Shown here: positions 48,048-57,858 of the stretch, piece by piece
Layout of the letters: each line of letters starts with the position of its first letter
How positions within the stretch are numbered: position 1 is the first letter of the stretch
Assembly (NCBI RefSeq): GCF_007993815.1
Contig: NZ_VJWE01000019.1
Location: forward strand, 62,001-126,000
Direction: 5' to 3'
DNA from: Acidovorax delafieldii
GTDB taxonomy: Bacteria; Pseudomonadota; Gammaproteobacteria; Burkholderiales; Burkholderiaceae_C
DNA length: 64,000 bases
Position numbers and translations under genes: made by a program
The notes under the pieces: model-generated
Databases searched by the model: none
What the model saw: only the letters and a program-made list of their open reading frames with translations
Told to the model about the DNA's origin: nothing

Positions 48048-49310
48048 TTAGCCCCCGCGACGCATCATGTCGAAGAAGTCCACATTGGTCTTGGTGGCCT
48101 TCATGTTCTTGATCATGAGCTCCATGGACTCGATCTCGTCCATGTTGTACATGAACTGGCGAAGGATGCGGGTCTTTTGCAGGATCTCGGGGGCCAGCAG
48201 CAGTTCTTCGCGGCGTGTGCCGCTCTTGTTGAGCTCGATGGCAGGGAACACGCGCTTTTCGTACAGGCGGCGGTTCAGGTGGATTTCGCAGTTGCCCGTG
48301 CCCTTGAATTCTTCAAAGATCACTTCATCCATGCGGCTGCCGGTATCGACCAGCGCAGTGGCGATGATGGTGAGCGAACCACCTTCCTCAACCTTGCGCG
48401 CAGCGCCAAAGAAGCGCTTGGGGCGCTGGAGTGCGGCGGCATCCACACCGCCAGACAGCACCTTGCCGCTCGACGGCACGACGTTGTTGTAGGCGCGGGC
48501 CAGGCGGGTGATGGAGTCGAGCAGGATCACCACGTCCTTCTTGAGCTCGACCAGGCGCTTGGCGCGCTCGATCACCATCTCGGCCACGTGCACGTGGCGG
48601 GCGGCGGGCTCGTCGAAGGTGGAGGCGATGATCTCGCCCTTGACCGTGCGCTGCATTTCGGTCACTTCTTCAGGGCGCTCGTCCACCAGCAGCACCATCA
48701 GGTGCACGTCGGGGTTGTTTGCCGTAATGGCGTGGGCGATGTGCTGCATCATCACCGTCTTGCCGCTCTTGGGCGGTGCCACGATCAGCGCACGCTGGCC
48801 GCGGCCAATGGGCGCGATGATGTCGATGATGCGGCCGGTGATGTTCTCTTCACTCTTGACGTCGCGCTCCAGTCGCATCTGCTCCTTGGGGAACAGGGGC
48901 GTCAGGTTTTCGAACATCACCTTGTGCTTGTTTTGCTCTGGGGGGCCGTCGTTGACCTTGTCGAGCTTGGTCAGTGCAAAGTAGCGCTCGCCGTCCTTGG
49001 GCGTACGCACTTCGCCTTCGATCATGTCGCCGGTGTGCAGGTTGAAGCGACGCACCTGGCTGGGGCTGATGTAAATATCGTCCGTGCTGGCGGTGAAGCT
49101 GGTGTCCGGGCTGCGCAGAAAGCCGAAGCCATCAGGCAGGATTTCCAGCACGCCGTCTGCAAACACCTGCTCACCCGCCTTGGCGCGCTTCTTGATGATG
49201 GCAAACATCAACTCCTGCTTGCGCATGCGGCCCGTGTTTTCGATTTCGAGTTCTTCGGCCTGCTTCAGGACTTCAGACACGTGCAGTGCCTTGAGTTCGT
49301 TTAAGTGCAT
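48048..49310 (-). CDS. rho: Transcription termination factor Rho
   Basis: Hexameric RNA helicase of 420 residues that terminates untranslated transcripts. The N-terminal Rho domain begins [15 protein letters not shown]. The RNA-binding cold-shock-like domain ([27 protein letters not shown]) follows. The ATPase core has Walker [20 protein letters not shown], the Q-loop and R-loop ([19 protein letters not shown]). The frame is open upstream, but AAGGAG precedes ATG 49310. It is separated from trxA by a 277-base gap. Confidence 0.97.
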   Translation of the reverse strand: MHLNELKALHVSEVLKQAEELEIENTGRMRKQELMFAIIKKRAKAGEQVFADGVLEILPDGFGFLRSPDTSFTASTDDIYISPSQVRRFNLHTGDMIEGEVRTPKDGERYFALTKLDKVNDGPPEQNKHKVMFENLTPLFPKEQMRLERDVKSEENITGRIIDIIAPIGRGQRALIVAPPKSGKTVMMQHIAHAITANNPDVHLMVLLVDERPEEVTEMQRTVKGEIIASTFDEPAARHVHVAEMVIERAKRLVELKKDVVILLDSITRLARAYNNVVPSSGKVLSGGVDAAALQRPKRFFGAARKVEEGGSLTIIATALVDTGSRMDEVIFEEFKGTGNCEIHLNRRLYEKRVFPAIELNKSGTRREELLLAPEILQKTRILRQFMYNMDEIESMELMIKNMKATKTNVDFFDMMRRGG

Positions 49311-49445
49311 GGATTGACTCCTTGGCGGAGCTGGTATGAATCTTGGGGGAGATGGGCTGATGCCGAATGGGCTGCTGTTTGCAGGTCCGGCTCGCCAGGG
49401 ATCTTGGTCCGGCTGCCAATGCATGCAGCCCGGTGATCTGTGGGA

Positions 49446-49454
49446 ATTATGACA
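49446..49454 (-). promoter_or_regulatory. Probable extended -10 promoter of rho
   Basis: Read on the minus strand, TGTCATAAT is an extended -10 (TG-N-CATAAT) about 135 bases before the rho start. No good -35 hexamer is seen, as is usual for extended -10 promoters. The long leader would suit the known autoregulation of rho by its own product. Confidence 0.5.
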
Positions 49455-49540
49455 GGAAAAAATGCGGGGGCCTCAGGGGCGCAAGGTGTGAGGTTGCGCA
49501 ACTGCCAGCCTGTTGTTTCCCCGCAGGTCTATCGCTTAAC

Positions 49541-49576
49541 AAAAAAGCCCCATCGGCAGTCGTACCGAGGGGGCTT
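49541..49576 (-). terminator. Rho-independent terminator after trxA
   Basis: On the minus strand AAGCCCC pairs with GGGGCTT, with an inner CGG/CCG extension, followed by a run of T residues (the AAAAAA at 49541-49546 on the + strand). It lies 11 bases after the trxA stop. Confidence 0.75.
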
Positions 49577-49587
49577 GGGGCAGTGGG

Positions 49588-49920
49588 TCAGGCCAGTTGT
49601 TGGTCGATGAAGGCGGTCAACTGGGCCTTGCTCATCGCGCCGACCTTGGTGGCTGCCAGTTGGCCATCCTTGAACAGCATCAGGGTGGGGATGCCGCGGA
49701 TGCCGAACTTGGCGGGGATTTCGCGGTTCTCGTCCACGTTCATCTTGGCGATCTGCAGCTTGCCTTGGTAGGTGCCTGCGACTTCGTCCAGGATGGGAGC
49801 AATCATCTTGCAGGGGCCGCACCACTCAGCCCAGTAGTCCACCAGCACGGCGGAGCCCGGTTGGAGCACGTCGGCTTCAAAGCTGGCGTCGGAGACATGT
49901 TTGATGAGTTCGCTGGCCAT
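49588..49920 (-). CDS. trxA: Thioredoxin 1
   Basis: Cytosolic disulfide reductase of 110 residues with the active site WCGPC (Cys34 and Cys37). The conserved cis-Pro segment [11 protein letters not shown] and the buried Asp in LVDYWAEW are present. AAGGA precedes the ATG at 49920. trxA followed by rho is a widespread bacterial pairing. Its divergent neighbour is the AddB-like gene. Confidence 0.97.
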   Translation of the reverse strand: MASELIKHVSDASFEADVLQPGSAVLVDYWAEWCGPCKMIAPILDEVAGTYQGKLQIAKMNVDENREIPAKFGIRGIPTLMLFKDGQLAATKVGAMSKAQLTAFIDQQLA

Positions 49921-49979
49921 GGCGGAATTCCTTGATTTTGGGCGGGTTGCGACCGGTGTACGTTTAAAGTCTGGGCATT

Positions 49980-52649
49980 GTGACAGAAACCAATCCCACG
50001 TTCACCGGTGTGGCCGGGTCTTGCGACGCTATGACAGTCATAGCGAAAAGCGATCAAACCAGTGGATTTGCGGCCGCAAGCACCGCCCTGTGGCAAAGCG
50101 CACTGGCCCAGGTGGCCGCGCATGCCCAAGCCCATGGTGCTCACTTGGCGCGCACGGTGGTGCTGGTGCCCTACGCCCAGCTCATGCCCTGGGCGCAGCG
50201 CCATTGGGTTCAGCAGTTCCCGCAGAGCTTTGCACCACGTTTTGAAACCACCCGCAACTGGGCCCGCCAGCTGCAAGCGTTTGAGCCCACGGGCGACGAC
50301 CTGGCGGGCGACGTTGCGCGCGACACGCTCACCGCCCGCACCTTGCTCGATCGCGTGGGGCAGGGCGGGCAGCGCGAAGTGCTGGCCACGCCACTGCAGG
50401 AGGCTGCAGCCCAATTGGCCCCGGTGATTGCTGCCGTGTCCCCAGCCCTACGTGCTGCCTGGGGTGACGAGGCTAGGAAGCTGCTGGCCACGCCGGAAGA
50501 AGGTACCGCCCTGCATTACGAGGCCCTGGTGGCTCGCCTGGCGCTGGAATGGGCACTGGCATCGCGCTACGCGACCGACGTGCTTTTTGAGCCCGGCGTT
50601 CGCGGGGCGGTGGATGCGCTGGTGGTGCTGGAGGGATTTCAGTCTGACACGCTGACCCGGGCTCTGCAGGCGCATTGGGGCGAACAAGGTTTGTGCATTG
50701 CACTCCCCGCGTTGGTCGGTGATGCGGGTTCACCACCGCAGTGGGCCCTGCACGCCGCAACGGACGCCGAAGACGAGGCGCACCGTGCTGCGGCCTGTGT
50801 GCTGCGTCATGTCGAGCAGGGGCGGGTGCCCGTGGCCCTCGCGGCCACTGACCGCGCACTGATCCGCCGCGTCCTGGCCCACCTGGACAGCAGTGGCGTA
50901 TTGGTGCGCGACGAAAGCGGCTGGATTCTGTCCACCACGCGCGCCGCTTCACGGGTCATGGCCGTGCTGCAGGCCGCTGCGTGGAATGCCTCTTCCAACG
51001 AGGTGCTGGACTGGGTCAAACACACCCCAGCGCTGATGCCTGGCGAGGTCAATCGCCTGGAGCAATGGCTGCGCAAAGGTGTGGTGCAGCACTGGAGCGC
51101 CGCCGCCCAGTGGGGTTTGAAGGGCGACGTGGGTGCGCAGCCCCACCTGGCCCGCACCGTGGCCACCGTAGAAGCATGGCGCAACACCCTGCGCGCTGCA
51201 CGGCCGCTGGCGCAGTGGCTACCCGCTTTGCGCACGGTGCTGGAGCAGGCCGGCCAATGGCAGGGTCTGCAGGCCGACCCTGCTGGCATGCGGGTGCTGG
51301 CCGCCCTGCGCCTTCAGGACGGTCAGCAGTCAGAGCTGGACGGCTGGGGCGACAGTGCGGGCCGCCGCATGACATTGGCCGAATTCACCCGTTGGGCCAA
51401 AGACGTGCTGGAGGCCGGGCGCTATGTGGCCGCGCAGGCGGCTGGTGCCCCCGTGGTGGTGGTGCCTATGCCGCAACTGCTGGGCCGCCCTTTCGCCGCC
51501 GCCGTGTTGCCGGGTTGCGACGAAAAGCGCCTGCAACCTGCTCCCGAACCCGCTGGCGACTGGACACAGGCCCAGCGCGAGGCATGGGGCCTGCCTACGC
51601 GCCAGTCGCTGGAGGCTGCCCAGCGTGCCGCCTGGGCCCATGCCCTGCGCACGCCGGTGGTGGATGTGCTGTGGCGCACCGGTGACGAAGGCGGTGAGCC
51701 CCTGCTGGCCAGCGCGCTGGTGCTCGCCCTGCAGCTGCATCGTGCCGCCCTGCCGGGAGCCGATGAGCGCGGTGCGCGCGAGGTGGTCGCCACTCCCACG
51801 CTACGCCCCTTGCCCGTGGGCCAGGCGCTGCCGGTGACCCACCTGTCATCCACGGCGTATTCCGATTTGCGCCACTGTCCTTACCGCTTCTTTGCCCAGC
51901 GCCAACTGGGCCTGCGCGAGGCCGACGAGCTGGATGCCGAAGTGGACAAGCGGGACTTTGGCACCTGGCTGCACGCGGTACTGCAGCATTTTCATGAAGC
52001 CTTGCTGGCGGAGCCGACCGATGGTCTGGATGAGCGCCGCGTGCGCATGGACGCCGCCGCCGAGGCCGTCACCCGCGAGCAGCGTTTGCAGGACGGCGAC
52101 TTTCTGCCCTTTGCCGCGGGCTGGACGCAACTGCGCGACGGCTACCTGCAATGGCTGGCAGGGCATGAGCAACAGGGCGCCACCTTCCGCCAGGCCGAGT
52201 TCAAGGCCCGTCAGCCGCTGGGCGATCTGGAACTCATCGGCACCATCGACCGCATCGATGGGGTCTCGTCCACCGGCGAGCCTGCGGTACTGGTGATTGA
52301 CTACAAGACCGAAAGCGACAGCGTGACCCGCCAGCGCATCAAGTCCGGTGCGGAGGACACCCAACTTGCTTTTTACGCAGCCTTGTTGAGCCACGACACC
52401 CTGCGAGCGGCTTATGTCAACGTAGGCGAGCGCGGCGAGACACAGCTGCACGAACAAGACGAGGTGGTGCACCTGCGCGATGTGCTCATCGAAGGCATCC
52501 AGCACGACATGGCCCGCATCGCCGCCGGCGCGCCGCTGCCCGCGCTGGGCGAGGGATCGGTGTGCGAGTTCTGCGCCGTGCGCGGCCTGTGCCGCAAGGA
52601 CTACTGGGCGGACGCTGAACAGGCGTTGCCCGCGCAAGAGACGCCATGA
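49980..52649 (+). CDS. addB: AddB-like PD-(D/E)XK nuclease subunit
   Basis: Predicted subunit (889 residues) of an AddAB-type nuclease-helicase that resects double-strand breaks for recombination. The N-terminal half is a degenerate UvrD-like helicase. The C-terminal nuclease has GTIDRID and [10 protein letters not shown]. Four cysteines fit the AddB iron-sulfur cluster: one in LRHCPYRFF (about 633) and three in [10 protein letters not shown] (about 862, 865, 871). The start is uncertain: GTG 49980 lacks a good ribosome site, and ATG 50031 gives 872 residues. The stop overlaps the addA-like ATG by four bases. Confidence 0.85.
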   Translation: MTETNPTFTGVAGSCDAMTVIAKSDQTSGFAAASTALWQSALAQVAAHAQAHGAHLARTVVLVPYAQLMPWAQRHWVQQFPQSFAPRFETTRNWARQLQAFEPTGDDLAGDVARDTLTARTLLDRVGQGGQREVLATPLQEAAAQLAPVIAAVSPALRAAWGDEARKLLATPEEGTALHYEALVARLALEWALASRYATDVLFEPGVRGAVDALVVLEGFQSDTLTRALQAHWGEQGLCIALPALVGDAGSPPQWALHAATDAEDEAHRAAACVLRHVEQGRVPVALAATDRALIRRVLAHLDSSGVLVRDESGWILSTTRAASRVMAVLQAAAWNASSNEVLDWVKHTPALMPGEVNRLEQWLRKGVVQHWSAAAQWGLKGDVGAQPHLARTVATVEAWRNTLRAARPLAQWLPALRTVLEQAGQWQGLQADPAGMRVLAALRLQDGQQSELDGWGDSAGRRMTLAEFTRWAKDVLEAGRYVAAQAAGAPVVVVPMPQLLGRPFAAAVLPGCDEKRLQPAPEPAGDWTQAQREAWGLPTRQSLEAAQRAAWAHALRTPVVDVLWRTGDEGGEPLLASALVLALQLHRAALPGADERGAREVVATPTLRPLPVGQALPVTHLSSTAYSDLRHCPYRFFAQRQLGLREADELDAEVDKRDFGTWLHAVLQHFHEALLAEPTDGLDERRVRMDAAAEAVTREQRLQDGDFLPFAAGWTQLRDGYLQWLAGHEQQGATFRQAEFKARQPLGDLELIGTIDRIDGVSSTGEPAVLVIDYKTESDSVTRQRIKSGAEDTQLAFYAALLSHDTLRAAYVNVGERGETQLHEQDEVVHLRDVLIEGIQHDMARIAAGAPLPALGEGSVCEFCAVRGLCRKDYWADAEQALPAQETP
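50028..50071 (+). repeat. 44-bp dispersed repeat, divergent copy at the start of the addB-like gene
   Basis: GCTAT-N9-AGC-N5-GCG matches the first three anchors. The last anchor is displaced by five bases (GCG at 50070). The first 19 bases, CGCTATGAC-A-GTCATAGCG, are also a perfect inverted repeat (50027-50045) that includes the alternative ATG start. Membership in the family is tentative. Confidence 0.35.
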
Positions 52650-55600
52650 CCGAGAGCCATTCCCCACCCGCCCAGGCCGCTTACGAACACAACGGCCGCC
52701 CCGTATCGCGCGAGGCCTTCTACGCCATCGCCTGTGACCCCGCGCGCAGCGTGGCGGTGGAGGCCTGCGCCGGTGCGGGCAAGACCTGGATGCTGGTTTC
52801 GCGCATGCTGCGGGCGCTGCTCGACGGCTGCGCGCCGCACGAAATCCTGGCCATCACCTTCACCAAGAAGGCGGCCGGGGAGATGCGCCAGCGTTTGCAG
52901 GAGTGGCTGGAGCAGTACAGCCACAAGCCGCTCGAAGAACTCACTGCCGAGCTGATTGCAAGGGGAATCAGCCCCCAAGGTGCACTGGAAAAGCGCGAGG
53001 CGCTACAAAATCTATACCGCCAGCTGCTCACTGCAGGCCGCCCGGTGCAGATCCGCACCTTCCACAGCTGGTTTGCCGCGCTGCTGGGCACGGCGCCGCT
53101 GGCGCTGCTGCAACAACAAGACCTGCCCGCGCACTTTGAGCTGCTCGAAGACGATGCCGAGGCGGTGCGCGAGGTCTGGCCCCCGTTTCTGCAGACCGTG
53201 GCCGACAGCGCCAGCCTGCGTGCCGACTACGAAGCCGTGGTGGCCCGCCATGGCCGCTCGCAAACGCACAAGGCCCTGGCAGCGGCGCTGGCCAAGCGGG
53301 TGGAGTTCGATCTGGCCGACGAGGCGGGCGTGGTGGATGCCTCGGTGCCGCCGTTCCAGCAGGCCTACCCCGAACTGGCCGCGTTGGCCGAGCCCGCCGA
53401 TGCTTTGCAGACCGACGCTGCTCTTCAGCGCTGGCGCAGCCGTGCCAGCGCGCTGGGCGCCGAGGCCAACAAGACCCCCCAAAAGGCGGCCGACGCCATC
53501 ATCGACGCGCTGGGCTGCACCGACCTGAACCAGCGCCTGGACCAATTGCGCCGTGCGATGTTCGTGGCCAAGGAAGACCGCCTCTCCAAGAACCTCGAGA
53601 AGTTCCCCGCTGCGCAAGAAGCCGAGCCCGAGCTGCAGCGCCTGCTCACCGCCCGCCGCCAGCACGAGGCCTGGCAGCACCAGCAGCGCATGGCCCGGCT
53701 GGCGCGTTGCCTCATCGCGCAGTTTGTGGCCGTCAAGCAGCAGCACGGCTGGGTGGACATGAACGATGTGGAGCGCACGGCCCTGGTCATGCTGGCGGAC
53801 CCGGTGCTGTCGGGCTGGGTGCAGGAGCGGCTCGATGCCCGCATTCGCCACCTGCTGGTCGACGAGTTTCAGGACACCAACCCGCTGCAGTGGCAGGCGC
53901 TGCACGCCTGGCTGTCGGGCTATGCGGGCTCGGGCGGCGGGTCTACCGCGCCCAGCGTGTTCATCGTGGGCGACCCCAAGCAGAGCATCTACCGCTTTCG
54001 CCGCGCCGAGCCGCAGGTGTTCATCGCCGCGCAGGCTTTTGTGCGCGATGGGCTCGGTGGGGACCTGCTGAGCTGCGACCACACACGCCGCAACGCGCAG
54101 GGCGTGATCGGCGCCGTCAACGCCGTGATGGGCGAGGCCCAGGCGCAGCACGAAACGAGTGGTTTTCGTGATCACACCTCCGAATCCAAACACCCCGGCC
54201 AGTTGCTGCGCCTGCCCGCCATCACCGATGCGGACGACGACAGCCAAGGCGCAGCCCGCGACGCCCTGGCCTGGCGCGACAGCCTGACCGAACCCCGGCA
54301 CGAGGCCGAAGAAACCCAGCGCATGCGCGAATGCACCCAGGCCGCCGCCTGGGTGGCCGCGCAGATCGCCAGCGGCACGCCGCCCAAGGAGGTGCTGGTG
54401 CTGGCCCGCAAGCGCGACCGCCTGGCCAGCATGCAAGACGCCCTGCGCGCCCTGCACCTGCCCTGTGTGCAGCCCGAAAAAGCCGACCTGTTTGACGCGC
54501 CCGAGGTGCAGGACATGGTGGCGCTGCTCGACGCGCTGGTGTCGCCCACACACGACTTGTCTTTGGCCCGCGCGCTCAAGTCACCCCTGTTTGGCCTGGG
54601 CGACGACGCGCTGGTCGCGCTGGCGTTGTTGCGCCGCCAGCCGGAACACGCGGGCTGTAGCTGGTTTGAGTTGCTATTGAAAAGTGAGCTTGTGGCGCAT
54701 GAATATCAAGCGCTTGGAGCCGTTTTGGCCCAATATCAGACGTGGGTGGGTACTTTGCCGCCCCACGACGCGCTGCACACCATTTACGAACACGGTGACG
54801 TGCTGGCCCGCTTCGCTGCCGCAGCACCGGTCACCCAGCGCCAGTCCGTGCAGGCCAATCTGCGCGCACTGCTGGCGGCATCGCTGCAGCACGACGGGGG
54901 GCGTTACCTCACGCCCTATGCCTTTGTGCGGGCCATGAAAAAGGGCGGTGTGCGCGCCCCAGGCCGGGCGGATGCGCAGGCCATCCGCTTGCTGACGGTG
55001 CACGGTGCCAAGGGGCTGGAGGCCGATTGCGTGCTGCTGCTCGATACCGACACCCGTCCACAAAAGGCCGAGACCATGGGCGTGCTGGTGGACTGGCCTG
55101 GCGAGCAGGCCGTGCCGTCTGCCTTCGTCTTTTTGGCCAGCGAATCGACCCCCCCACCCAGCGCAGTGGATGCGCTCGCCGCCGAGCAGCAGGCCCGCAG
55201 CCGCGAGGAACTGAACATGCTCTACGTGGCCATGACGCGTGCCAAGCATTGCCTGGCCCTGTCGTCTGTGCAGCCCGGTAACTCGGCCCCCGGCAGTTGG
55301 TGGAATCGGCTCGCTCCCTTGGTCACTGAAGTGGACACGCAGGCGTTGGCCCCCGCAGAACATGCCGTGGCGGCCGTAGCGCCCGCCCAGACCTTCACCA
55401 TCCCCTGCCTGCCCGCGCTGCCCGAGGCGCTGCAAAGTGCGCGCGTGCAAACCGATGCGGGATTGCCGGGCGACAGCCCTGTGGCCATGCCGGGCGACGG
55501 AGAGTCCACCCCCTTGTCGCGCCAGGGCGATGCCATGCACCAGCTGCTGGAGCAAGCCGGCGTGGCTGGTGCCCCACTGGCCGACTTGCGCGCCCAGGGT

Positions 55601-56155
55601 TGGGCTGCCGCGCGCATTGCCCGCCTGGCTCTGGACCACGACATTGCCCCCGCTGCCGCCGAGTTGGCTGCCCGCATGGCGCAGGCCATTCTGGCGGGCG
55701 AGGGGGCCTGGGCGTGGGACGCTGCCCTGGTACAGACCGCCATCAACGAAGCCCCGCTGCACTACCAGGGGCAGAGCCTGCGCATCGACCGCTTGGTGCA
55801 GCGCCGCGCTGCACACGCTGGCGATGCAGAGGCCGGCTGGTGGGTGCTGGATTACAAAAGCGCCACCCAACCCCAGCGCCAGCAGGCACTGGTGGCCCAG
55901 TTGCAGCGTTACCGCGAAGCCGTACAGGCCCTGATGCCGGGCGAGGTGGTGCATGCCGCCTTTCTCACGGGCGATGGGCGGTTGGTAATGGTGGGCGATG
56001 CGCAGGGCTCAGCAGGGGCATCGGCGGCCAAGGCCCTTGTGGTGGGGCATACTCGCCCGCCCGTTGCCCCCATTGCGCCGGTTGCCCCAGCACAACCAGA
56101 GCGCGCGCCCACCGCGCCAGGCCCTGCGGATTCTCCGCAAGGCTCCCTGTTCTGA
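52646..56155 (+). CDS. addA: AddA-like UvrD-type helicase-nuclease
   Basis: Protein of 1169 residues combining an SF1A helicase with a C-terminal RecB-type nuclease, the partner of the preceding gene. Helicase motifs in order: ACAGAGKT, ILAITFTKKAAGEM, LLVDEFQDTN, VGDPKQSIYRFRRA, LLTVHGAKGLE and LYVAMTRAKH. The nuclease motif WWVLDYKSATQPQRQ is near residue 1070. AddAB replaces RecBCD in many Betaproteobacteria. The ATG overlaps the addB-like stop (ATGA). Two 44-bp AT-rich repeat copies lie within it, in opposite orientations. Confidence 0.88.
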   Translation: MTESHSPPAQAAYEHNGRPVSREAFYAIACDPARSVAVEACAGAGKTWMLVSRMLRALLDGCAPHEILAITFTKKAAGEMRQRLQEWLEQYSHKPLEELTAELIARGISPQGALEKREALQNLYRQLLTAGRPVQIRTFHSWFAALLGTAPLALLQQQDLPAHFELLEDDAEAVREVWPPFLQTVADSASLRADYEAVVARHGRSQTHKALAAALAKRVEFDLADEAGVVDASVPPFQQAYPELAALAEPADALQTDAALQRWRSRASALGAEANKTPQKAADAIIDALGCTDLNQRLDQLRRAMFVAKEDRLSKNLEKFPAAQEAEPELQRLLTARRQHEAWQHQQRMARLARCLIAQFVAVKQQHGWVDMNDVERTALVMLADPVLSGWVQERLDARIRHLLVDEFQDTNPLQWQALHAWLSGYAGSGGGSTAPSVFIVGDPKQSIYRFRRAEPQVFIAAQAFVRDGLGGDLLSCDHTRRNAQGVIGAVNAVMGEAQAQHETSGFRDHTSESKHPGQLLRLPAITDADDDSQGAARDALAWRDSLTEPRHEAEETQRMRECTQAAAWVAAQIASGTPPKEVLVLARKRDRLASMQDALRALHLPCVQPEKADLFDAPEVQDMVALLDALVSPTHDLSLARALKSPLFGLGDDALVALALLRRQPEHAGCSWFELLLKSELVAHEYQALGAVLAQYQTWVGTLPPHDALHTIYEHGDVLARFAAAAPVTQRQSVQANLRALLAASLQHDGGRYLTPYAFVRAMKKGGVRAPGRADAQAIRLLTVHGAKGLEADCVLLLDTDTRPQKAETMGVLVDWPGEQAVPSAFVFLASESTPPPSAVDALAAEQQARSREELNMLYVAMTRAKHCLALSSVQPGNSAPGSWWNRLAPLVTEVDTQALAPAEHAVAAVAPAQTFTIPCLPALPEALQSARVQTDAGLPGDSPVAMPGDGESTPLSRQGDAMHQLLEQAGVAGAPLADLRAQGWAAARIARLALDHDIAPAAAELAARMAQAILAGEGAWAWDAALVQTAINEAPLHYQGQSLRIDRLVQRRAAHAGDAEAGWWVLDYKSATQPQRQQALVAQLQRYREAVQALMPGEVVHAAFLTGDGRLVMVGDAQGSAGASAAKALVVGHTRPPVAPIAPVAPAQPERAPTAPGPADSPQGSLF
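52975..53018 (-). repeat. 44-bp AT-rich dispersed repeat, first copy in the addA-like gene
   Basis: On the minus strand GGTAT-N9-AGC-N5-GCG matches with one mismatch; the last anchor is degenerate. It shares ATTTTGTAGC with the copy at 11254-11297. Confidence 0.45.
54673..54716 (+). repeat. 44-bp AT-rich dispersed repeat, second copy in the addA-like gene
   Basis: A complete match to GCTAT-N9-AGC-N5-GCG-N12-GCG. It encodes a stretch ending SELVAHEYQALGA. It is visibly more AT-rich than the flanking helicase sequence and aligns gap-free with the folP copy. Confidence 0.7.
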
Positions 56156-56200
56156 CGTGCCGCCCCCGCGACGCGCTTCTTTATTCAGCAAGGCCCTCAC

Positions 56201-57577
56201 GTGTCCCACCCCCTTCTTCCTTCCGATACATCCCCTGCACTTGCCCAGTCTGCGGAGGCTTTGCAGTGCGACGTGGCCGTCATCGGCGGTGGCCCTGCGG
56301 GGCTCATGGCCGCAGAGGTGTTGGCCCAGGCGGGAGTGGCCGTGCACGTGTTTGACGCCATGCCTTCGGTGGGCCGCAAGTTTTTGCTCGCGGGCAAGGG
56401 CGGGCTCAACCTCACGCATTCCGAGCCGCATGCGCCTTTTGTGAGTCGCTATGCCGGGCGCGAACCACAGATTGAGCCCCTGATTCAGGCTTTTGGCGGC
56501 CCCGAGATACGCGCTTGGGCGCAGAGGCTGGGAGTGGAGACCTTTGTGGGCACTTCGGGCCGTGTGTTTCCCACCGACATGAAGGCCGCGCCGTTGCTGC
56601 GCGCCTGGCTGCAGCGCCTGCGCGGGCAAGGCGTGCTGTTCCACATGCGCCACCGCTGGCTGGGCTGGGCCGAGGATGGCGCTCTGCGCTTGGCTGCACC
56701 GGCTGGCGAGGTGCGGGTGGTCGCTAAGGCGGTGGTGCTGGCGCTGGGCGGCGGCAGCTGGGCGCGCCTGGGGTCTGATGGTGCCTGGGTGCCGCTGCTG
56801 GCACAGCAGGGTGTGGCCGTGGCTCCGCTGCGCCCGTCCAACTGCGGCTTTGATGTGCTGCGTGCAGACGCACCTGCGGGCGAGACGCGCCGCGCCTTTC
56901 TGCAGGAGCTGCTGGGCCGCATGCCTGCGCCCACCGTGGGCTGGACGCCGCATTTTGCCGAGAAGTTTGTGGGCCAGCCCTTCAAGACTGTGGCGCTCAG
57001 CTTTACCGACAGCCGGGGCCACAGCTTCAGTCGTCGGGGCGAGTTTGTGGTCACGGCCACAGGGGTGGAGGGCAGCCTGGTCTATGCCGCCTCGCACCTG
57101 CTGCGCGACGAGGTGGAGGCCCATGGCCACGCCACGTTCCACCTCGACCTGCTGCCCGACCATGCGCCTGAGCGCGTGCTGGTGGAAGTGCGCCACCCGC
57201 GCGGTTCCCGGTCGCTCTCCAGCCACCTCAAGAGCCGCCTGGGCCTGGATGGCATCAAGGCGGGCGTCCTGTATGAACACCTGGGCAAGGACGGCATGAA
57301 CGACCCCGTGGCCCTGGCCCACGCGATCAAGGCGCTGCCCATCACCGTGGTGGCTGCGCGCCCGCTGGACGAGGCCATCAGCACGGCGGGCGGTGTGGCT
57401 TTTGAAGCGATGGACGCACACCTCATGGCGACGGCGTTACCAGGTGTGTTCTGCGCGGGAGAAATGCTGGACTGGGAGGCGCCCACCGGGGGCTATCTGC
57501 TGACCGCCAGCATGGCCAGCGGCCGTGTGGCGGGAGAGGGGGCGCTGCGCTGGCTAGGGCAGTCCGCAGGGGCTTGA
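56201..57577 (+). CDS. HI0933/BaiN-like FAD-dependent oxidoreductase (PP_4765-type flavoprotein)
   Basis: Predicted cytosolic flavoprotein of 458 residues with an N-terminal Rossmann FAD site (VAVIGGGPAGLMAAEVLAQ, acidic residue in VHVFDAMPSVGRKFL). The family motif GKGGLNLTHSEP follows. A second flavin region is near the C-terminus: GVFCAGEMLDWEAPTGGYLL. Relatives are the YhiN/HI0933 group, with several proposed roles and no settled substrate. GTG 56201 is used, since no start closer to the FAD motif is suitable. The first about 25 residues are variable. Confidence 0.8.
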   Translation: MSHPLLPSDTSPALAQSAEALQCDVAVIGGGPAGLMAAEVLAQAGVAVHVFDAMPSVGRKFLLAGKGGLNLTHSEPHAPFVSRYAGREPQIEPLIQAFGGPEIRAWAQRLGVETFVGTSGRVFPTDMKAAPLLRAWLQRLRGQGVLFHMRHRWLGWAEDGALRLAAPAGEVRVVAKAVVLALGGGSWARLGSDGAWVPLLAQQGVAVAPLRPSNCGFDVLRADAPAGETRRAFLQELLGRMPAPTVGWTPHFAEKFVGQPFKTVALSFTDSRGHSFSRRGEFVVTATGVEGSLVYAASHLLRDEVEAHGHATFHLDLLPDHAPERVLVEVRHPRGSRSLSSHLKSRLGLDGIKAGVLYEHLGKDGMNDPVALAHAIKALPITVVAARPLDEAISTAGGVAFEAMDAHLMATALPGVFCAGEMLDWEAPTGGYLLTASMASGRVAGEGALRWLGQSAGA

Positions 57578-57627
57578 GCGGCCGCTGAAGCGCACGGCGC
57601 GCTGTGGAAATACTGGAGAGAGGGAAG

Positions 57628-57649
57628 TTTTTGCGCGACCGCGCAAAAA
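57628..57649. other. Perfect AT/GC palindrome downstream of the SRP RNA
   Basis: TTTTTGCGCG (57628-57637) and CGCGCAAAAA (57640-57649) are perfect reverse complements with two bases between. It lies 15 bases beyond the 3' end of the minus-strand SRP RNA and 51 bases after the flavoprotein stop. On either strand the stem is followed by A residues rather than T, so it is not a standard terminator. It could be an RNA 3'-end or protein-binding site. Confidence 0.45.
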
Positions 57650-57663
57650 GAAAGAAGAAGTTG

Positions 57664-57755
57664 ACGAGCCTTACCCCCGGCACTGACTCCACAGTTAGGG
57701 CTGCTTGGTTCCCCACCTGACCCGGTTGGCCGCTTCACCATGCGAGGAGGCCCGT
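57664..57755 (-). ncRNA. ffs: Signal recognition particle RNA (4.5S RNA, small bacterial type)
   Basis: About 92 bases on the minus strand with the conserved domain IV: GGGTCAGGTGGGGAACCAAG followed by CAGCCC. This has the tetraloop and asymmetric internal loop that bind Ffh. The termini pair perfectly (ACGGGCCT at the 5' end with AGGCTCGT at the 3' end), which sets the boundaries given. Its place just upstream of dnaX, in the opposite direction, is a known arrangement in Betaproteobacteria. Ends are accurate to a few bases. Confidence 0.9.
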
Positions 57756-57858
57756 CACCGCTGATTGTACGTCGGATGGAGGCCCTGATTTTTCAGTGGC
57801 TGTTTTGTTTGCCCTGGTGGCGCCAGGGGCGCATGGCCCAGCCCGTAGAATCGACCGC

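Noticed and set aside
57628-57649. Palindrome after the flavoprotein gene as a rho-independent terminator
   Set aside because: The stem is perfect, but on both strands it is followed by A residues, not T. I list it only as a palindrome.
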